This document shows positions 22,601 to 37,600 of a stretch of 64,000 bases of DNA, in pieces. A program made the translations under genes and the position numbers. The notes beneath the pieces were generated by a model. The model searched no databases. It saw only the letters and a program-made list of their open reading frames with translations, and was not told where the DNA came from. Origin of the DNA: Luidia sarsii (lineage: Eukaryota > Echinodermata > Asteroidea > Paxillosida > Luidiidae); assembly GCA_949987565.1 (NCBI GenBank), contig OX465112.1, forward strand, positions 18,200,606 to 18,264,605. Reading direction: 5' to 3'. Positions within the stretch are counted from its first letter, which is position 1. Every line of letters starts with the position of its first letter.

Positions 22601-25600
22601 AAATGAGCAGTGGAATTGAGCAAATGAGCAGTGGAATTGAGTAAATGAGCAGTGGAATTGAGTAAATGAGCAGTGGAATTGAGTAAATGAGCAGTGAATT
22701 GAGTAAATGAGCAGTGGAATTGAGGAAAATGAGCAGTGGAATTGAGTAAATGAGCAGTGGAATTGAGTAAATGAGCAGTGGAATTGACCAAATGAACGGC
22801 GATTTGAGTAAATGAGCAGTGGAATTGAGCAAATGAGCGGTGAATTGAGCAAATGAGCAGTGGAATTGAGTAAATGAGCAGTGGAATTGAGTAAATGAGC
22901 TGTGGAATTGAGTAAATGAGCATTGAATTTAGGAAATGAGCAGTGGAATTGAGTAAATGAGCAGTGGAATTGAGTAAATGAGCAGTGGAATTGAGTTAAT
23001 GAACAGTGGAATTGAGCAAATGAGCAGTGGAATTGAGTAAATGAGCAGTGGAATTGAGTAAATGAGCGGTGAATTGAGTAAATGAGCAGTGGAATTGAGT
23101 AAATGAGCAGTGGAATTGAGTAAATGAGCAGTGGAATTGAGTAAATGAGCAGTGGAATTGAGTAAATGAGCAGTGGAATTGAGTAAATGAGCAGTGGAAT
23201 TGAGTAAATGAGCAGTGAATTGAGTAAATGAGCAGTGGAATTGAGGAAAATGAGCAGTGGAATTGAGTAAATGAGCAGTGAATTGAGTAAATGAGCAGTG
23301 AATTGAGTAAATGAGCAGTGGAATTGAGTAAATGAGCAGTGAATTGAGTAAATGAGCAGTGGAATTAAGGAAAATGAGCAGTGAATTGAGGATATGAGCA
23401 GTGAATTGAGTAAAATAATGAGCAGTGGAATTGAGTAAATGAGCAGTGGAATTGAGTAAATGAGCAGTGAATTGAGTAAATGAGCAGTGGAATTGAGTAA
23501 ATGAGCTGTGAATTGAGTAAATGAGTAGTGGAATTGAGTAAATAAGCAGTGGAATTGAGGAAGTGAGCAGTGGAATTGAGCAAATTAATGAGAAGTAGAA
23601 AAATTAGGAAAATGAGCAGTAAAATTGAGGAAAATTGTTGTTGGAAAGGGGAGGGTGATCTCACGGACGGGCTGGAAACCATTGACTCCATATTCTATAG
23701 AAATTATCAAATATATAACAGCCTGACGTGGACCTGTCGGTTTTGACGGGATGTATTTGTGTAGAACCGCCCGTTTAATGGATAGGCATGCCTTCCCACA
23801 ACTATACAGCACCCAAAAAGCGCCTCACCTTGGCCCTTTTTTCATCGCAATCGAAATGAATTGGTCATCTAAAAAGGGGGAGGGTGTATCGGCGAGATGC
23901 TTGACCGGTCAAGCGCGGTCTTGCGGCAGTCATACAGACCCCTGTCCGATTGATCTGACCCGCAACTGCCTCAAGGACTATTATATTTGGCTCGCGAGAA
24001 AAGAAAAAAATATCCATGGCGGATATAAAAAGCCCCGAGAAAAGCGAGCATCACTATAAATTTGTTATAATTATAGAATTGGAGATCTTGGTTTTGGTTT
24101 TGGTTTTTGTTTTTTCCTGTCTCCATGGCAACTGCAATACCCTCAGGCAGATACAGGGGGAAACATACAAATTGCGGACGGTAGTTGTATCGCATGATTT
24201 ACCTCATTGATGATCATATTCATTATGATCAGTCCGCTTGAGAACCACCCCCTTAAAAATATCCAGTTCCAATTTAAGGTTGTCGCATACGATATTACGG
24301 TATACGCAGTTAGTTTACAGTCTTGCATTAGACAAAATTGTCTCCCCATTGTCTCCCCGTGCTTGCGTTCCCATTGTGTTTTGTGAAAATCACCACACTG
24401 CGACATAAATCGCTGAATGTTATTATGTATACCTGCAACTAACCGATTCCTGCTGATAAGTATGCCCCTGTGTGCGGAGAATATCCCGCCCAAAAAAATT
24501 GAAGGCAACCCTGAGGGTTGGTTATTGTCACCAATTGTGGTTATTACTGAAATAGGGGAAGTCATATTTCGAGCACGGTGGTTTTGGTAGATAACGCATG
24601 CACTGTGCATTCATATTCCATGGTATTTCTTCGAGATATGTTGTATTATTGTGCTATTTTTAGTACCTCTCAGAATCGCACGGTGCTAGACAGTCCCGTC
24701 AAACAGTATTCTGCACAGCTGCCCCGTGAAGAGAGATATACCTGGTAATAAATTATGTAAAGTGATTCGGCGGCTTCCATTTGCAGCAGTCAAATGCGTT
24801 CTGTAACGGGACAATCGCTCCCTACTAGAATCATGTCTATGTCGTTTCGTTTTTCATTCGTCCAAAAAATGAATGATAATCTCCAACTATCAACGCAGTA
24901 TAGGACTCTCGAAATGTAGACCAATGATATCATTCCTTGGGCCTATAGGCTGATTGTCATTTCATTTTGTTAACTTATATCTGGGGAATTTTTCTACGAG
25001 GAATACTCAAGGTTATAATAATGAAAATTGTGATGCGTCTCGGCAGAAATATCATATCAAATAATTTATACGCATTCGAGTGTTGACGGTTTGCGTGTTT
25101 TACTTTACCGTTCTTTGTTGGCAGCTGCTTCTTGTATTATTTTAAATCTTGAAAAATGGCAAAGAAAACTTTGATCTGATCGGGACATGAACCCGATTTT
25201 GCGTTCAGACCCTCTGACCATCTGAGCTAGGCCCATCTATAGCCCTTAGATGGTTGCCTTCCCAAATAGTCAACTAGACTTTGTGCTATCAAAAATCGTG
25301 ACGTTTCGATCCCAGCAGGACCTTACAGTCCTGTTGGGATCGAAACGTCAGGCCCTTCTGATTTTGGCATTTCGGTCATTTTAGTCAGCAAGCAGTTTGC
25401 AACATTTACTTGGGCATATTACAGAAGTCTGTGTCTTATTTGACATCGAAGACCCAGGACATGGCAAAATGCGAAACACGCGCATAATAAGACTTATTGA
25501 TCTCCAAGGTGCCGTCGATATAGAGGCAAGTCTTGGCGACATATTAGGCGGCTTCGTTTCTCGTTACTCGGACCGTCTGGCGGCGAGTGTGGTCCCACCA

Positions 25601-28600
25601 CATCGTCTGCTTCCACACCGCTCCTGACCGTTTTCCCCCAAACTCTGGAAGGGAATTTTTTTCATCATTTACCTGCACCAAGTTATGTTTTTTAGGTGGC
25701 GTATGTTATGTTTGTCGTTCTGCCTTTTAGAATGGTCCTGCTATGGATCGAAATGTCAGGCCCTCCTAAATTTTGTCTGCTTGTCTACTATGTAACTACT
25801 ATGTAACTGAATAATTTGGAAGATTACATCAATGGTGCCCCGTCCTGTCTTGATCTTCCTCGCGCTACTGAAGTAACATTTAATACTTCAGACTGGTTTA
25901 ATTCAGTTGATTTTTTTTTATTTCATGCAAATAAGGAAACATTTTCATTGTTTTAAGTTTTGTTGAAATTTGTTTCAAAGTTAATTGTGGTTACAGATGG
26001 AACAAAGGGTAACTCGATCCACCATTATTGTGAAGGTATCGTTCTGGGTTTTTTCACCGGCTCGAGGTGGTTCTTTTTTTGGTGATGATCAGGCTCAAAT
26101 CCTGGATTCTGGATCACTCTGAAATGTTCGTTCACATAGCGGTAAATGGTACTCGGTGGAGGTCTGCGCTTTCCGAGTGCTGTTTTCTAGTTGGCCTTAG
26201 CCCTTTCACAAGCATTCATTATTGTCCTTACGCAAGGCCAAAATGATTTGTCGTGTGTCCTTGTACAGTCATGTACGTGTGCATGGTAACATGGATAAAA
26301 TCATCCACAGAGAACATCAGGACAGATACCCTCTTGAGATGCGGCCTGACTTAAGACGAGGAGACGGGGCTGCACAATGAGACCTTAATGACGTGCTGGC
26401 CACTAATGACCTGACGTAATTTGAGCTCCTCGAGGCGGATGTGCCGTCCTGCACAAAGGGGCCAAGTCATTTGCATTGGCGAGCCGTGGCGCGTTTTTGA
26501 TCGATGCAATTATTCCCTACGCAAGTGATTGTGTGCCTGTATTGCCATGGTAACGCTATAAGGGATGTCTTGTTGGACTATAGAATACACCTCTGTTACA
26601 CCCGTGCTGAAAAAGAGGAAGTGATTTTCGCCCTTTTCGCCCATAACTTTGTATCACCTGCGGTTGCACAGGTCATGTGAAAACCCAAGGTGCACCCTTC
26701 TGAACTGTGTGGTTGCACCCCTGTGGCCCTGCGGTTGGACCCCTGTTTAACCCTGCGGTTGCACCCCTGTACCCCCTCAGTTACACCCCTGTACCCCCTC
26801 AGTTGCACTGGCCCCTAAAACAGGAAGCTGCTGCCCTGTAAACCGGGCAGCAATTGCACCTCCGTAAAATTACTAACCCGGCAGCTGCACCCCTGCAAAC
26901 CCAGCAGTTGCACCCTTGTAAACCCAGCAGCTGCGCCCCTCTTAACCTAGCAGTTGCATCCCTATTACCCCAGATGTTACACCCTTGTAAGCCCAGCTGC
27001 TGCACCCCTGTAAGCCCAGCAGCTGCACCCTTCTTAACCCAGCAGTTGCACCCCTTTAAACCCAGCAGCTGCACCCTTGTAAACCCAGCAGCTGCACCCT
27101 TGTAAACCCAACAGCTGCACCCCTCTTATTCTTAACCCAGCAGTTGCACCCCTGTCAACCAAGCAATTCCCATTCCCACGTGACACCCAGGTAACACCCT
27201 CGTAACACCCCTGTAACACCCCTGTAACACTCCCATCCCGCACCCATCCCGCACCCAGTTGACACTCTGGTTGCACTTCCGTCCACCTCCGTCCCTACCC
27301 TGTCAGTTATTGATCGGCCCTGCCGCTCGCCTGAGGCTCGCTGGTTACTCGAGGGTCCGCGTCCGTTGGCTTGATCCTGGGATAAAAGCCTGCCACTCCC
27401 CTCCCATTGGTGTAGGGCTCTGGGTTCATTGTGCCCCTCACGTTGACACGACAAGGCACATGGTTGCACAGCGTGCTCCTTCTGTCCCTCGAACAATTCC
27501 TATTTATTGTTTTGGCGTCGTTGCCATAGTGCACTCAGTGGAATCCTCTTTCGTCGAGGTCGCATCAACAGCCTCACGGTTGATCCCCCCCCCTTAAGGA
27601 TGAAAAGCACCCTGCGATCTGCTCCGTGTAAAATACAAGGGAGATTGGTTAGAGATGATTAAAAAAAGATATATGGTACTACTGTATACCTAGATCTACT
27701 GGGCGGGTTAGACTTTTACAACTTAATTTCCTTTGAGGTACCGGCACTACAGCTTAGATGCCTGGATCTTTTGAAGATAACACTGGGACAATAGCTCGCA
27801 TAAATTTGTTTATAACTTTACGTTATCGAAACTGCACTTTTTTATTGAGGGGCGTTCAGAAACGCTGGGATTACCACCGCGTTTAATTATATTATCCCCC
27901 GACATTTTTTTTTTTAAACAAAATCATGAATTGCCTCTTACATCCCTCTCACCAATTGCTACTGGATGCTTGAATGATCTTAAGAGAGTGCACGAAAGTT
28001 CCTTATTTATACAGCGAATTGCGCTTCCTTGTGACTTAATCGGCAAACATTTGCCCAGAGGCAACGGAAGTGCGAGGGGGATTTTGAGCAAAGTTTACAA
28101 AACGAGCTGCAGGTGGAATGGATTCAGGTGGATCCAGTGAAAACTTCATTTGCATATCAAACTTCGTGGAAAACTGTGGCCGGATACCTGAATTGAAGTG
28201 CGTCATTTTACATGTACATGTAACTATATAACTGTCCCTCTGTATGCCATTCAGCGAAGGAACGTGATCTTGGATGTGCGATGACTCGTTATTTAGTTAC
28301 GAAACGGGTCTGTTGACTTCGCACAAATACTCGAGGATCGATTGCTATCCTCCGCTATTTGCTGACCGGTACCCATCAAAAATCCTGAAGGCTATCTCTT
28401 ACTTTCATGTTTGCCTCCTCAACCGCCAATTAAAAAAATCGGGACCGGTACAGGGTGATCGCACGCTAAAGCGCTCGGCTGCAAAATATAGACCTATAGA
28501 TTCCATAGTACCGTGCATGGTGTGTATACCTCTATTCTCTAATCTGCTTGAATGTATGTGAGACTAACATTTTGATTGATGAGAAATTCTGGATTGTGTG

Positions 28601-31600
28601 GGGTTGGGATTCGACACACACAGAAGTTAGGAGCCATCGCCAGCAGACACAAAGAAATCCCCCCCCTCTGCTTTTCGTTAAGCATGCACCCACCGGGCCA
28701 GTTTCAGTGCCGCCGGGTCCAACGGGTTGAGATAGATCGCTGGATAGCCGAGCGCCTGCTATCTGTACTTTGGTGAACATTTTTTGCAACCTGTTTATGC
28801 CTTTTTTTGACGCGGCATGCACCGCTTCTGCCCCCCCCCCCTCTCCACAAAAAAAAACAAGTTTTCTTTTTTGGGAAGTTGAATACCGTGATACCCCGTC
28901 ATGAAAAGGGGACCATCGCGTGTATACATGTATATAGCCAAATCCCAAACAACTTTCCGTTGTCATGGTAATTAATGGCCTCCAAGGGGCCCCTCTTTTC
29001 AGCAGATCTGCGCCGTTGGTCCATCCGGGGGAAATAGGAACTATTGCCGCCGATTAAATAGTTACTTCTGAAATTAGAATTCAATAGCGCCCTTTGCGGT
29101 CATTCATGGCTGACGGAGGAAAATTTCACTTGATCAAAAGATATTTTTTTCGGCATGATGACTCTAAACGTTTTCGCTCTAGTGAACTTTTTGAACCTAT
29201 AATCTTGTGTCTGAATGATTATTCGCCAACTCATCGCGGAAAGTTTCTCTGTTGCCAAGGCAACGTTGCTTTATTCTCCTTTGGTTGGTTATTTTGGTGT
29301 GCAACAACAACAAGGAAACGCGATCTCCGTGAAAAGATTCTCCTTTTCGGGATTCGGTCAATATTCAAAATCAGGCCAATCAAGTGAAAGAAAAACTGAC
29401 TTTGAATTTTTGATCAATTTTGAAAAAAATTGGTTGGTTATTTTGGTGTGCAACAACAACAAGGACACGCGATCTCCGTGAAAAGATTCTCCTTTTCGGG
29501 ATTCGGTCAATATTCAAAATCAGGCCAATCAAATGAAAGAAAAACTGACTTTGAACTTTTGATCAATTTTGAAAAAAATGGCGAAGGAAAGTTGGACTGG
29601 AGCGGGACTTGAACCCGGGACCTCTGATTTTGCGTACCAGCACTCTTATAATAGCCTATAATTTAAGCTATCCAGCCCTTAGATGATGATCTTCCCAAAT
29701 AGCCAACTATAGTCTTTATCAGTACAAGTTGTTTTTATTCTGTATTGTTTATGATATCAAGGTCTCAGAAACATTGCATCAATCATGAAAACGAATGGAT
29801 ACTTCTCAATATAAATATCCCGAAAAGTTGACTTTAAGAAAGGTCCTGCTATAGGATCGAAACGTCAGACCCTCTGCATTATTTTACGAGATGACAAAAA
29901 AATCGTCAAAATGAGGAGATTATTGTAATGAATGGGAACATTTCTTTCATTTTCAAAACTCGGAAAAAAAATGAGTATTCCGTTTATAGAGGATCGCCGA
30001 TTATCAATCAAGTCACAGATGAAGGAATTAAAATGGTAATTTGACGTAGGCCTATCAATCGTACGACAAGATTTCGAAGAAGTGAAATATGAAGAGGCCT
30101 TAACGACAACAAAAATGGCAAAGAAAATGTTCCACCCGGAGCGGGACTTGAACCCGAGACGTAGGCCTACCATCTGAGCTATCCATCGCTTAGATGGCAG
30201 TCCCTTCCAAGTAATCAACTATCATCTTTGAAATCAAATAATAATAGTCTCGCAAGGCAGCTTGGTTAGGCCGTGTGGTTCGACAAGGCGGTCGGCACAG
30301 CTGTTGTTGTGGATGGGATGCCAGAGGGATGTCGTCGTTCTGTGGGCCCAACCTAAGATGCGTTTGGTGGACAACATCCGAGTATGGTCAGAGTGTGATA
30401 CCAACGAACTGAAAGAAGCGGCACTGGAAAGGCGGGCAGTGGTGGGATTGGCGCCAGTGATTCAAACGGTGTATAATTTGAGGAGACCACGGGTTGATTC
30501 GCATATGTAACAGACATTTTTGCTCTTTTTTTTTCACCAGCTGTTTCTGGGTCGAAGGTAGACTCCATCTCACCGAATTACGGAAGTATGGCTGGTGGAA
30601 CACGCCTGACCATCAGTGGATCGGGTAAGTTCATCATCACATTTCAATTATTTTATTTCAATGGTTTTTGTTAAACTTACACAAATTCATTCATAATACT
30701 TTTTTTACAGAACAATCTCGTGAATCGATGGTAAAAAAATGCATTGGTTTTAACAATATGCCCCTATGCAACTATGGAGAAAAGTCACTATTCGGCTGCA
30801 AACTCCGGCCCTAAATATGGAAGCCACGATAATTAGACCCTCTACTAATAATCATGGAGAAAAAAGAATATGGATGAAGTTGTACTTCTGCGGAAATAAG
30901 ATGCATAAGATGTGCTTTACGCCTAAATGTTTGAAAATTCGGAGTCAGTTTCATTCAGTAGGCCTAATCTTTTTTAAAACTTTTCCAACAAGAATTTGCC
31001 ACAAAATTGCTAAGGAACACAAAAGAGTGAAAGTTTCTTTCAAACTTTTAGATTTGTTCAAGTTTAGCCGTCTTTTCTCAGTCCGAAAATCTAAATCATT
31101 AGGCCTGAATTATAAAAGAGATTAGGTCAAAGGGAATTTAGATCTTCACAATTTCGATCGTCACAAACCGTCGATGTTTGGTTGAAATGAGCCGGAAGAT
31201 AATGATTATTCGGAGTCCTTTCGCACCGTTAGAAATATGCATCATTTAAGGGGCTCATTAAACAGCGGCATTGACCAGCCGGCAATCGATCCATTTTGTC
31301 GATATGACTGAAATGGACGTCTTTGAGGAGATAAGAACAACAATCACGTCTGGCCATTCTGCGGAGGGATAATCGCTATTTGTCCGGTCAACCTCTTTGT
31401 CTCCCGTTATATAATGTTTACCGTCCGACCATGGTGACGGGCAAGCAACACCGCGCCGGAAGAAAATGGAACCCGTCTGTTTTGGCTTCGTCGCCTGGTG
31501 AGCGGAAAAGCAAACACTCGGTTTTGTTCGTCTGTTTGTTCTTCGGATTAAAGACGTCCAGGTCTCTAGAAGGCCATCCGCGGATGAATAAACTTTATTC

Positions 31601-34600
31601 AGCCAATGCGTGCGAAGATAAAGGAATGTTTTTTAATTAAACGTCTCTTCTCCGATGCTCGGCGGACGCCAGATGTGGTTCCCGTAAAAGAACATAGTTC
31701 CCACTTGTACCCACAACACTAATTTTCAATAGGAAATCCCTTAACTATATGTTTCAGTCAAGGAACGTTTTAACCACAGTCACTACCCAAGGTTCTATAT
31801 TGTATTCGATTGCTTCAACCTCCGTAATTCATCCTATATCGAGGTCAGCCACGACCTTTTCTGCCCTATCCTTCAGAAATAAACACGATCGTGTTTTGCT
31901 GTATAAATTATGTGAGGGTTTATTAACACCGGAAACGGCTTCAGCAAAGCTCCTTCGTTTTGAAAAGTCAAAACAAGTCTTCTCCTTGTTGTTCTCTAAA
32001 AAACCCGCTAAAAATGACGCCCAAGCCCCTTTATTCTAAAATGCATTATTTTAGTAAACATATTAAACAAGTGCCAATTTAAACTTCAGATTCTAAAAGG
32101 AAAACAAGATTTAAAAATAAGCGTTATGAAACCTTATTCAAAGCCTCAAATTATCACTTAAACATTCATTAACGCACCACCATTAATGCACCATTATTGA
32201 TAAAACATAACATGAACATCCAATAACAAGTAGGCCTATGTAGGACTACATAGAGGAGATACTTCACTGGATTTGTAAAAGCACTGTTTTTGTTATTGAG
32301 TATGGAATATAAAGTAATAAATGGAGCCTTGCAGTTCCCAAGTGAATTTAAAAAAGCACTGTCTAAATACATTCATGTAAACGTTAACATCCATACGCAT
32401 GATTTATATAGGCCTACTTGCTGATTTAGCATTTGTAATCCAAAAAGAACCCTTCCTAGAAGGCCACATTAATTACAAAAGGTTACTTTCTTCTTTTTTT
32501 CGCAGTGGAGTTCAAGACTCCGTTTATTTCATTCTTTTCTCGCTCTTCACAAAGACTCCATTGTTTTAAAAGTATATCAACAAAAATATACTGAAATTTG
32601 AGAAATAAAAACATCATGAGATTAATACAAAAACCAAACGGCCACTTGCCTCCACCGAACCAAGTACATTATTCTTCGCATACCATTTTTTTTTGAAAAT
32701 ATCATCACTCAGTCTTGATTTGTCAGACATCAAAAATATTCTCAATCGTTGTTTAAACTGAGGAATTAAGGCAACATCTTGAGTGCATTTATAATTATCA
32801 AAATTACTTTCTATACTCGCTTTCTATTCAGTCTTGCCAGAATCGTGCAGGATGCTGTTACCTCCCTTGGTCTATCCCACGGGGAAAATAACAAATTGCA
32901 TTTATTTATTTATTCATGTTTTGCCCCGCTCCTTGTCTGCCCAAAGGTTTCAGCCCCGATCCGTTCAACTTCGGAGAGGGCAATGAGGACAAAGGAAACT
33001 TGGTCTTCCTCATCAACAGTTACTACACCGTGATCTGTGACGTCATCCCGTACTACAGCAACACGGAGAAAATCACCTGCGATACCCGGTAAACTTTCTG
33101 CTCTAAATTGTCAACTCCATCGTGTTCGCATTAAAAAAGAACACCACCAATTGTTTATCATGAAAGAATTCAAAGTCCTCGAACACTCTTGCTTGAACGA
33201 GAATCGGTGTTTACCTTCTCATTCGTCTTTTCTTTCAGATTGTCAAAAAATAGATTGGCCTGAAGTTTCGATCCTAGCAGGACCTTTCTCAAAGGCAGAA
33301 TGACAGGGACGAAACCAAATAGGAAGGGCTTTTGTCCTTTGAGAAAGGTCTTGCGATGATCGAAACGTCAGGCCTACCTAATTAGTACAGTATTTGCATT
33401 TTACCCAGTAAGCAGTTTACAACATTTTTGCATATTACTCAAGAAAGAATTCGATTTGTCAAGGAAGTGCAATATGGTCTGCGTCCCTTATTTTCTTAAA
33501 TTAGATATATAGCTAGATAGATAGATATATTAGGTCGTAGGCTATAATAATTAAAAATGTCTGATTTGTATTTACACCAGTCAAAGAGCAGTTTACACCA
33601 TTGCATTGCTTCGTGACCAACTGGCACTCCTATTTCTCGATCTTGGTATAGGTCCCTGGGTGCCGAGGGTGACTTCTACGTCAGTGTGACGGTGGACAAT
33701 ATTCAGGTCACTTCGTACTGCAACCGAGACAGCTGGTGCACTTTCACCGTACGTAATCCTCGTCGTACCTTTCCAACCAATCAGCGTCTGCCCTGCCAAG
33801 CCCAACTACATAATTACGGCCGTTTTCGAAATAATGGCTTAGGCTCGGGCTCGGGCTTCGTCTCCGTCTGACAAAACTTGAAAATCCAGGTTGTGGTTTG
33901 TTTCCGAATTTTAAGGTTTGTTGACTTGATAGGTACAGGGTATTCACCAAGAAACTGTGGCCAAACGCTTGTTTTTATATGCCTGTGATATTATAACGAG
34001 TAAAATAAATATGACCGAAGCCTAAGCCCGAGCCTAAGCCTTCATTTCAAAAACGGCCTATAATTATAGAAACCAACCAATCACCATCGCGCGTGCAATC
34101 TGCGCCGAAGATCCGAACATCCAGGCGTCGAATTCACCAAACCCATCGTAACTTACGATCAATCGCCAGGCGATGGGAGTTGGCACAGAAACCGTATGAT
34201 CTATGGAAACTCACGATGGGTTATCCATCGTAATTAGTTGAGTTACGATGCATCGTATGGCTTTGTGAACTCCATCCCTGGTTGCGCTTCTTTGCTGCAC
34301 TTTTAGTTTTGGTTGCAAACATTGAACTTTTTGTATGGACGGACGCGCCGTCAGCTTCCACACAACTACCGGTATACCGAAAAAATGGCTTTTGGACAAT
34401 TTTAGACAGTTCAACACTTAAAAGACATGTATCAGTATTTTGTTTTTGATGTAATATTCTCAAAATTTAGTGGGCCTGACGTTTCGATCCTAGCAGGACC
34501 TTTCTCAAAGGCAGAGTGACAAGGAACGTGGTCCTTGTCACTCTGCCTTTGAGAATTGGGTCCTGCTGGGATCGAAACGTCAGGCCCACTAAATTTTGAG

Positions 34601-37600
34601 ATTTGCATTTTGGTGATTTTGGTCAGTGGGCAGTTTGCAACATTTTTGTATATCACCCTTGATATAATATTGTTAACATTCCTGGATTGGACTATCCCAG
34701 CATTTCACTACATACTGTACATTGTAAATAGTCTTTTGTATTTACTGTGACTGCCGACCATGGTTTGCCAACCACTGATTGGCCGGAACTGCGGCTGTGA
34801 CGTCATAAACGAAAGGTCTAAGCACGTGACTAGAAGAAAACAAGTTGCGCTCGCATTTTCTTTTTAGATGCAAAGGTTTTGTATTTTTAAGCTCACTTTT
34901 TTTCAAGGCCAAAGTAATTGAATAATTACACAACAAATGAGATTCAACATTGACACACGTATAGGCCTATACACCATAGGCTTAATTGTATAAATTAATG
35001 ATACGGTTTGCTGGGAGGCAATTAGAGGTAGGCCTATGTTTATAAGCACTACAGTCCCCCGTTGTTGGGCCTGGTCCGTTATGCTAATAACCTAGGCTCG
35101 GCCTCCGCTAATTAAGCACCCGCTTGTCACGCACGCAACTGACCGTGGGGCGCGCACTGAATATTGACAGCGCTGCACAACCAGCCTTTCCCTGGATCTC
35201 TGGGGTAAGTTCGGTCGGCGGTGGAGCGATCCCAATAGAGCAACCTCGCTCGTATACAACTGAAGGAAATTGGTCTGGGGGGAAAAAATACACCTTGGCC
35301 TTCTGTTCCGGCCCTAAGGGGACATCGAACTCTCTCAAAGACCTTGAACGCTTGACGATGCTTGGCCGGGCGCGGCCGGGGGTGGGAAATGAAAGGGAAA
35401 CGACCGCGCCGCTCGTGAACAGGTGATACGTTCGCGGTTGTCGTGGTTACCGACGTCAACATGGTGGCGCTGTAAGGGATGCGGTACCATGGAGGCGTTG
35501 GTTAATTGCTTGCCGGCCATGGCCCTGTACGCCTCATTAGGCGGCGTTATCGAACGGCAAACTGTTCGAGGCCAGTTTGGCGGAGTACATTAGCTCACCA
35601 TGTGCAAGCCTCGTCTCCAGAATAAACCATTATTAGTTATAATATACCAAACAATAGCCCTATACAACGACCAAACTGAACGAGGAAAACCTAACCAACG
35701 GAAAACTGGATAAGATTTTAAAGTTGGCTTGGTAAAAGTACCAAGTCGAAGGTTTTCGGTGACACCATGCAATGCAAATCTTTTGAGACGGTTTGTGGCT
35801 CTGATAAGAGCCCGTAACTCAACGTTTCTGGCAGTGAGTTACTCTTTCCGTTGTGAGGTGACCGCTGTTCATCTAAGAGATGTGATGTCACTACAAACCT
35901 TCCGCAAGGAAATATGAACAAGGAAAAACAGAACATGGAAAACCTAACATGGAAAACTGAACATGGAAAACTGAGCATGGAAAACTGAACATGGAAAAAT
36001 TGAACAAGGAAAAACTTAACATGGAAAACTGAACAAGGAAAAACTGAACATGAAAACAACATGGAAAACAGAACATGGAAAACTGAACATGGAAAACTAA
36101 ACAAGGAAAACTGAACATCGAAAACTGTATATGAAAAACTGATCATGGAAAACTGAACAAGGAAAACTGGACATGGAAAACTGAACAAGGAAAACGTGAA
36201 AATGGAAAACTGAACATGGAAAAAATGAATAAGAAAGACTGAATAAGGAAAAACTGAACATGGAAAACCGTAAATGAAAAACTGAACATGGAAAACTTAA
36301 CAATGAAAACTGAACAAGGAACAATTTAACAAGGAAAAACTGAACATGGAAAACTTAACAAGCACATTTTTTGGTAGATCTAAAGAAGAATGAATCCCAA
36401 AGATGAGCTTGCCTGTTTTGCAATTCAACCAGCACATTTGTCTCTTTTTGTTTTAATCTTGCACAGCACTTAGCATAATTAGACTGCTGCAGGCTTGTCA
36501 TTAATTGAGATGGATGTGGCCACCTTGCCGTTCATTACGTTTGGCCATGGAGGTTTGGCCACTGCACTTAATTTTGATAACAAATGCTGAATGACTAATG
36601 CCAGCCGTGACTGAGAATAATGGTATTCATTTGCTGTTTTTTCCCCTGACTGTTGCAGTACCGCGATGACAATACACCCACCATGAGTTCATCTGTTCAG
36701 CCACTGAGTGGCCTGCCAGGTTGGTCAAATAATTTTCAAAATATTAAAAAAACACCCAAAACATTTGTGACCCGGCACAGCATAATGAGGAATAACCCCC
36801 ACTTTTGAGATTTTGAGATTTTCTAATGATGTGAAAGAGTGTACCATTAGCTTTCAAATGATATCAAAATTATTTCCATGTGGCTTTGTTGTAAATAGTA
36901 CAAGGGGACTTCGCTCGTTCATTTGGTACCAGACACAATATAGCAGCACCATTCTAACTCCTCAAAAGCGGCCATTCAAAAAGACAGGAACTTTACATTT
37001 TCATGAAAACAGTACACAAACACTTCCCCTAAATCATCGTTTTTTAAACATTTAGAGACAGATTTCGGAAAAATTCTTTTGGACATGATATCCTCCAATA
37101 CATTAACTTTCCGTTTTTTTTGGGTTTTTTTATCGAATTGAGAAGATACTTTGACTTCAGGCGTGGTGGGATATTCCTCATGTCGCTGTGCCGGGTCACA
37201 TTTGTAAAAATAAAGCCCAAAGTGCACCCAAAAGCCATATCAACTGAAGAACATGACTATGCCCCAATCGGTTTGTTTTGGACATGAACAATGCATATTT
37301 CAAGCGAAAGCTATTGCATACAGCCCTCATCAATCCCCCCCAAAAAAAATTGTTTGAGGTAATTTGCTTGTGCTACGAAAATTGATTTATACCAGAACCA
37401 GTATGCCCTGGTGACATTTAAAAATAGATATAGGCCTAACACATCATGGTGACATGTTCTGTTTGCCAGTTCAGTGTCAAGAATACACCCTTCCTTCCCT
37501 TTGATCCCATTATGAGTTTTGAATTGTCTCCTGACCAGTTCAAATGGAGCACTTAATGAATAATATTGGTTGTCTTCGCAGGCTCGATACTGTCGATTCG

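Larger units (their letters stand above)
19660..30540. other. PKHD1L1 intron 1 (10.9 kb), repeat-rich
   Basis: Holds minisatellites at 22160-23640 and 26650-27250, HP fragments (21750-21840, 25295-25405, 25725-25770, 29838-29880), SINE-B copies, a 149-bp duplication and a poly-T run at 20792-20816. No exon or gene was recognised in it. It is by far the longest intron, which is common for the first intron of large genes. Confidence 0.7.

Noticed and set aside
22156..22923. A 255-residue protein on the minus strand
   Set aside because: It is translation of a 21-bp minisatellite that is open in several frames at once.
30262..30510. An open frame just before exon 2 of PKHD1L1
   Set aside because: No domain recognised. 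It overlaps the lead-in to the exon 2 acceptor and has no own splice support.
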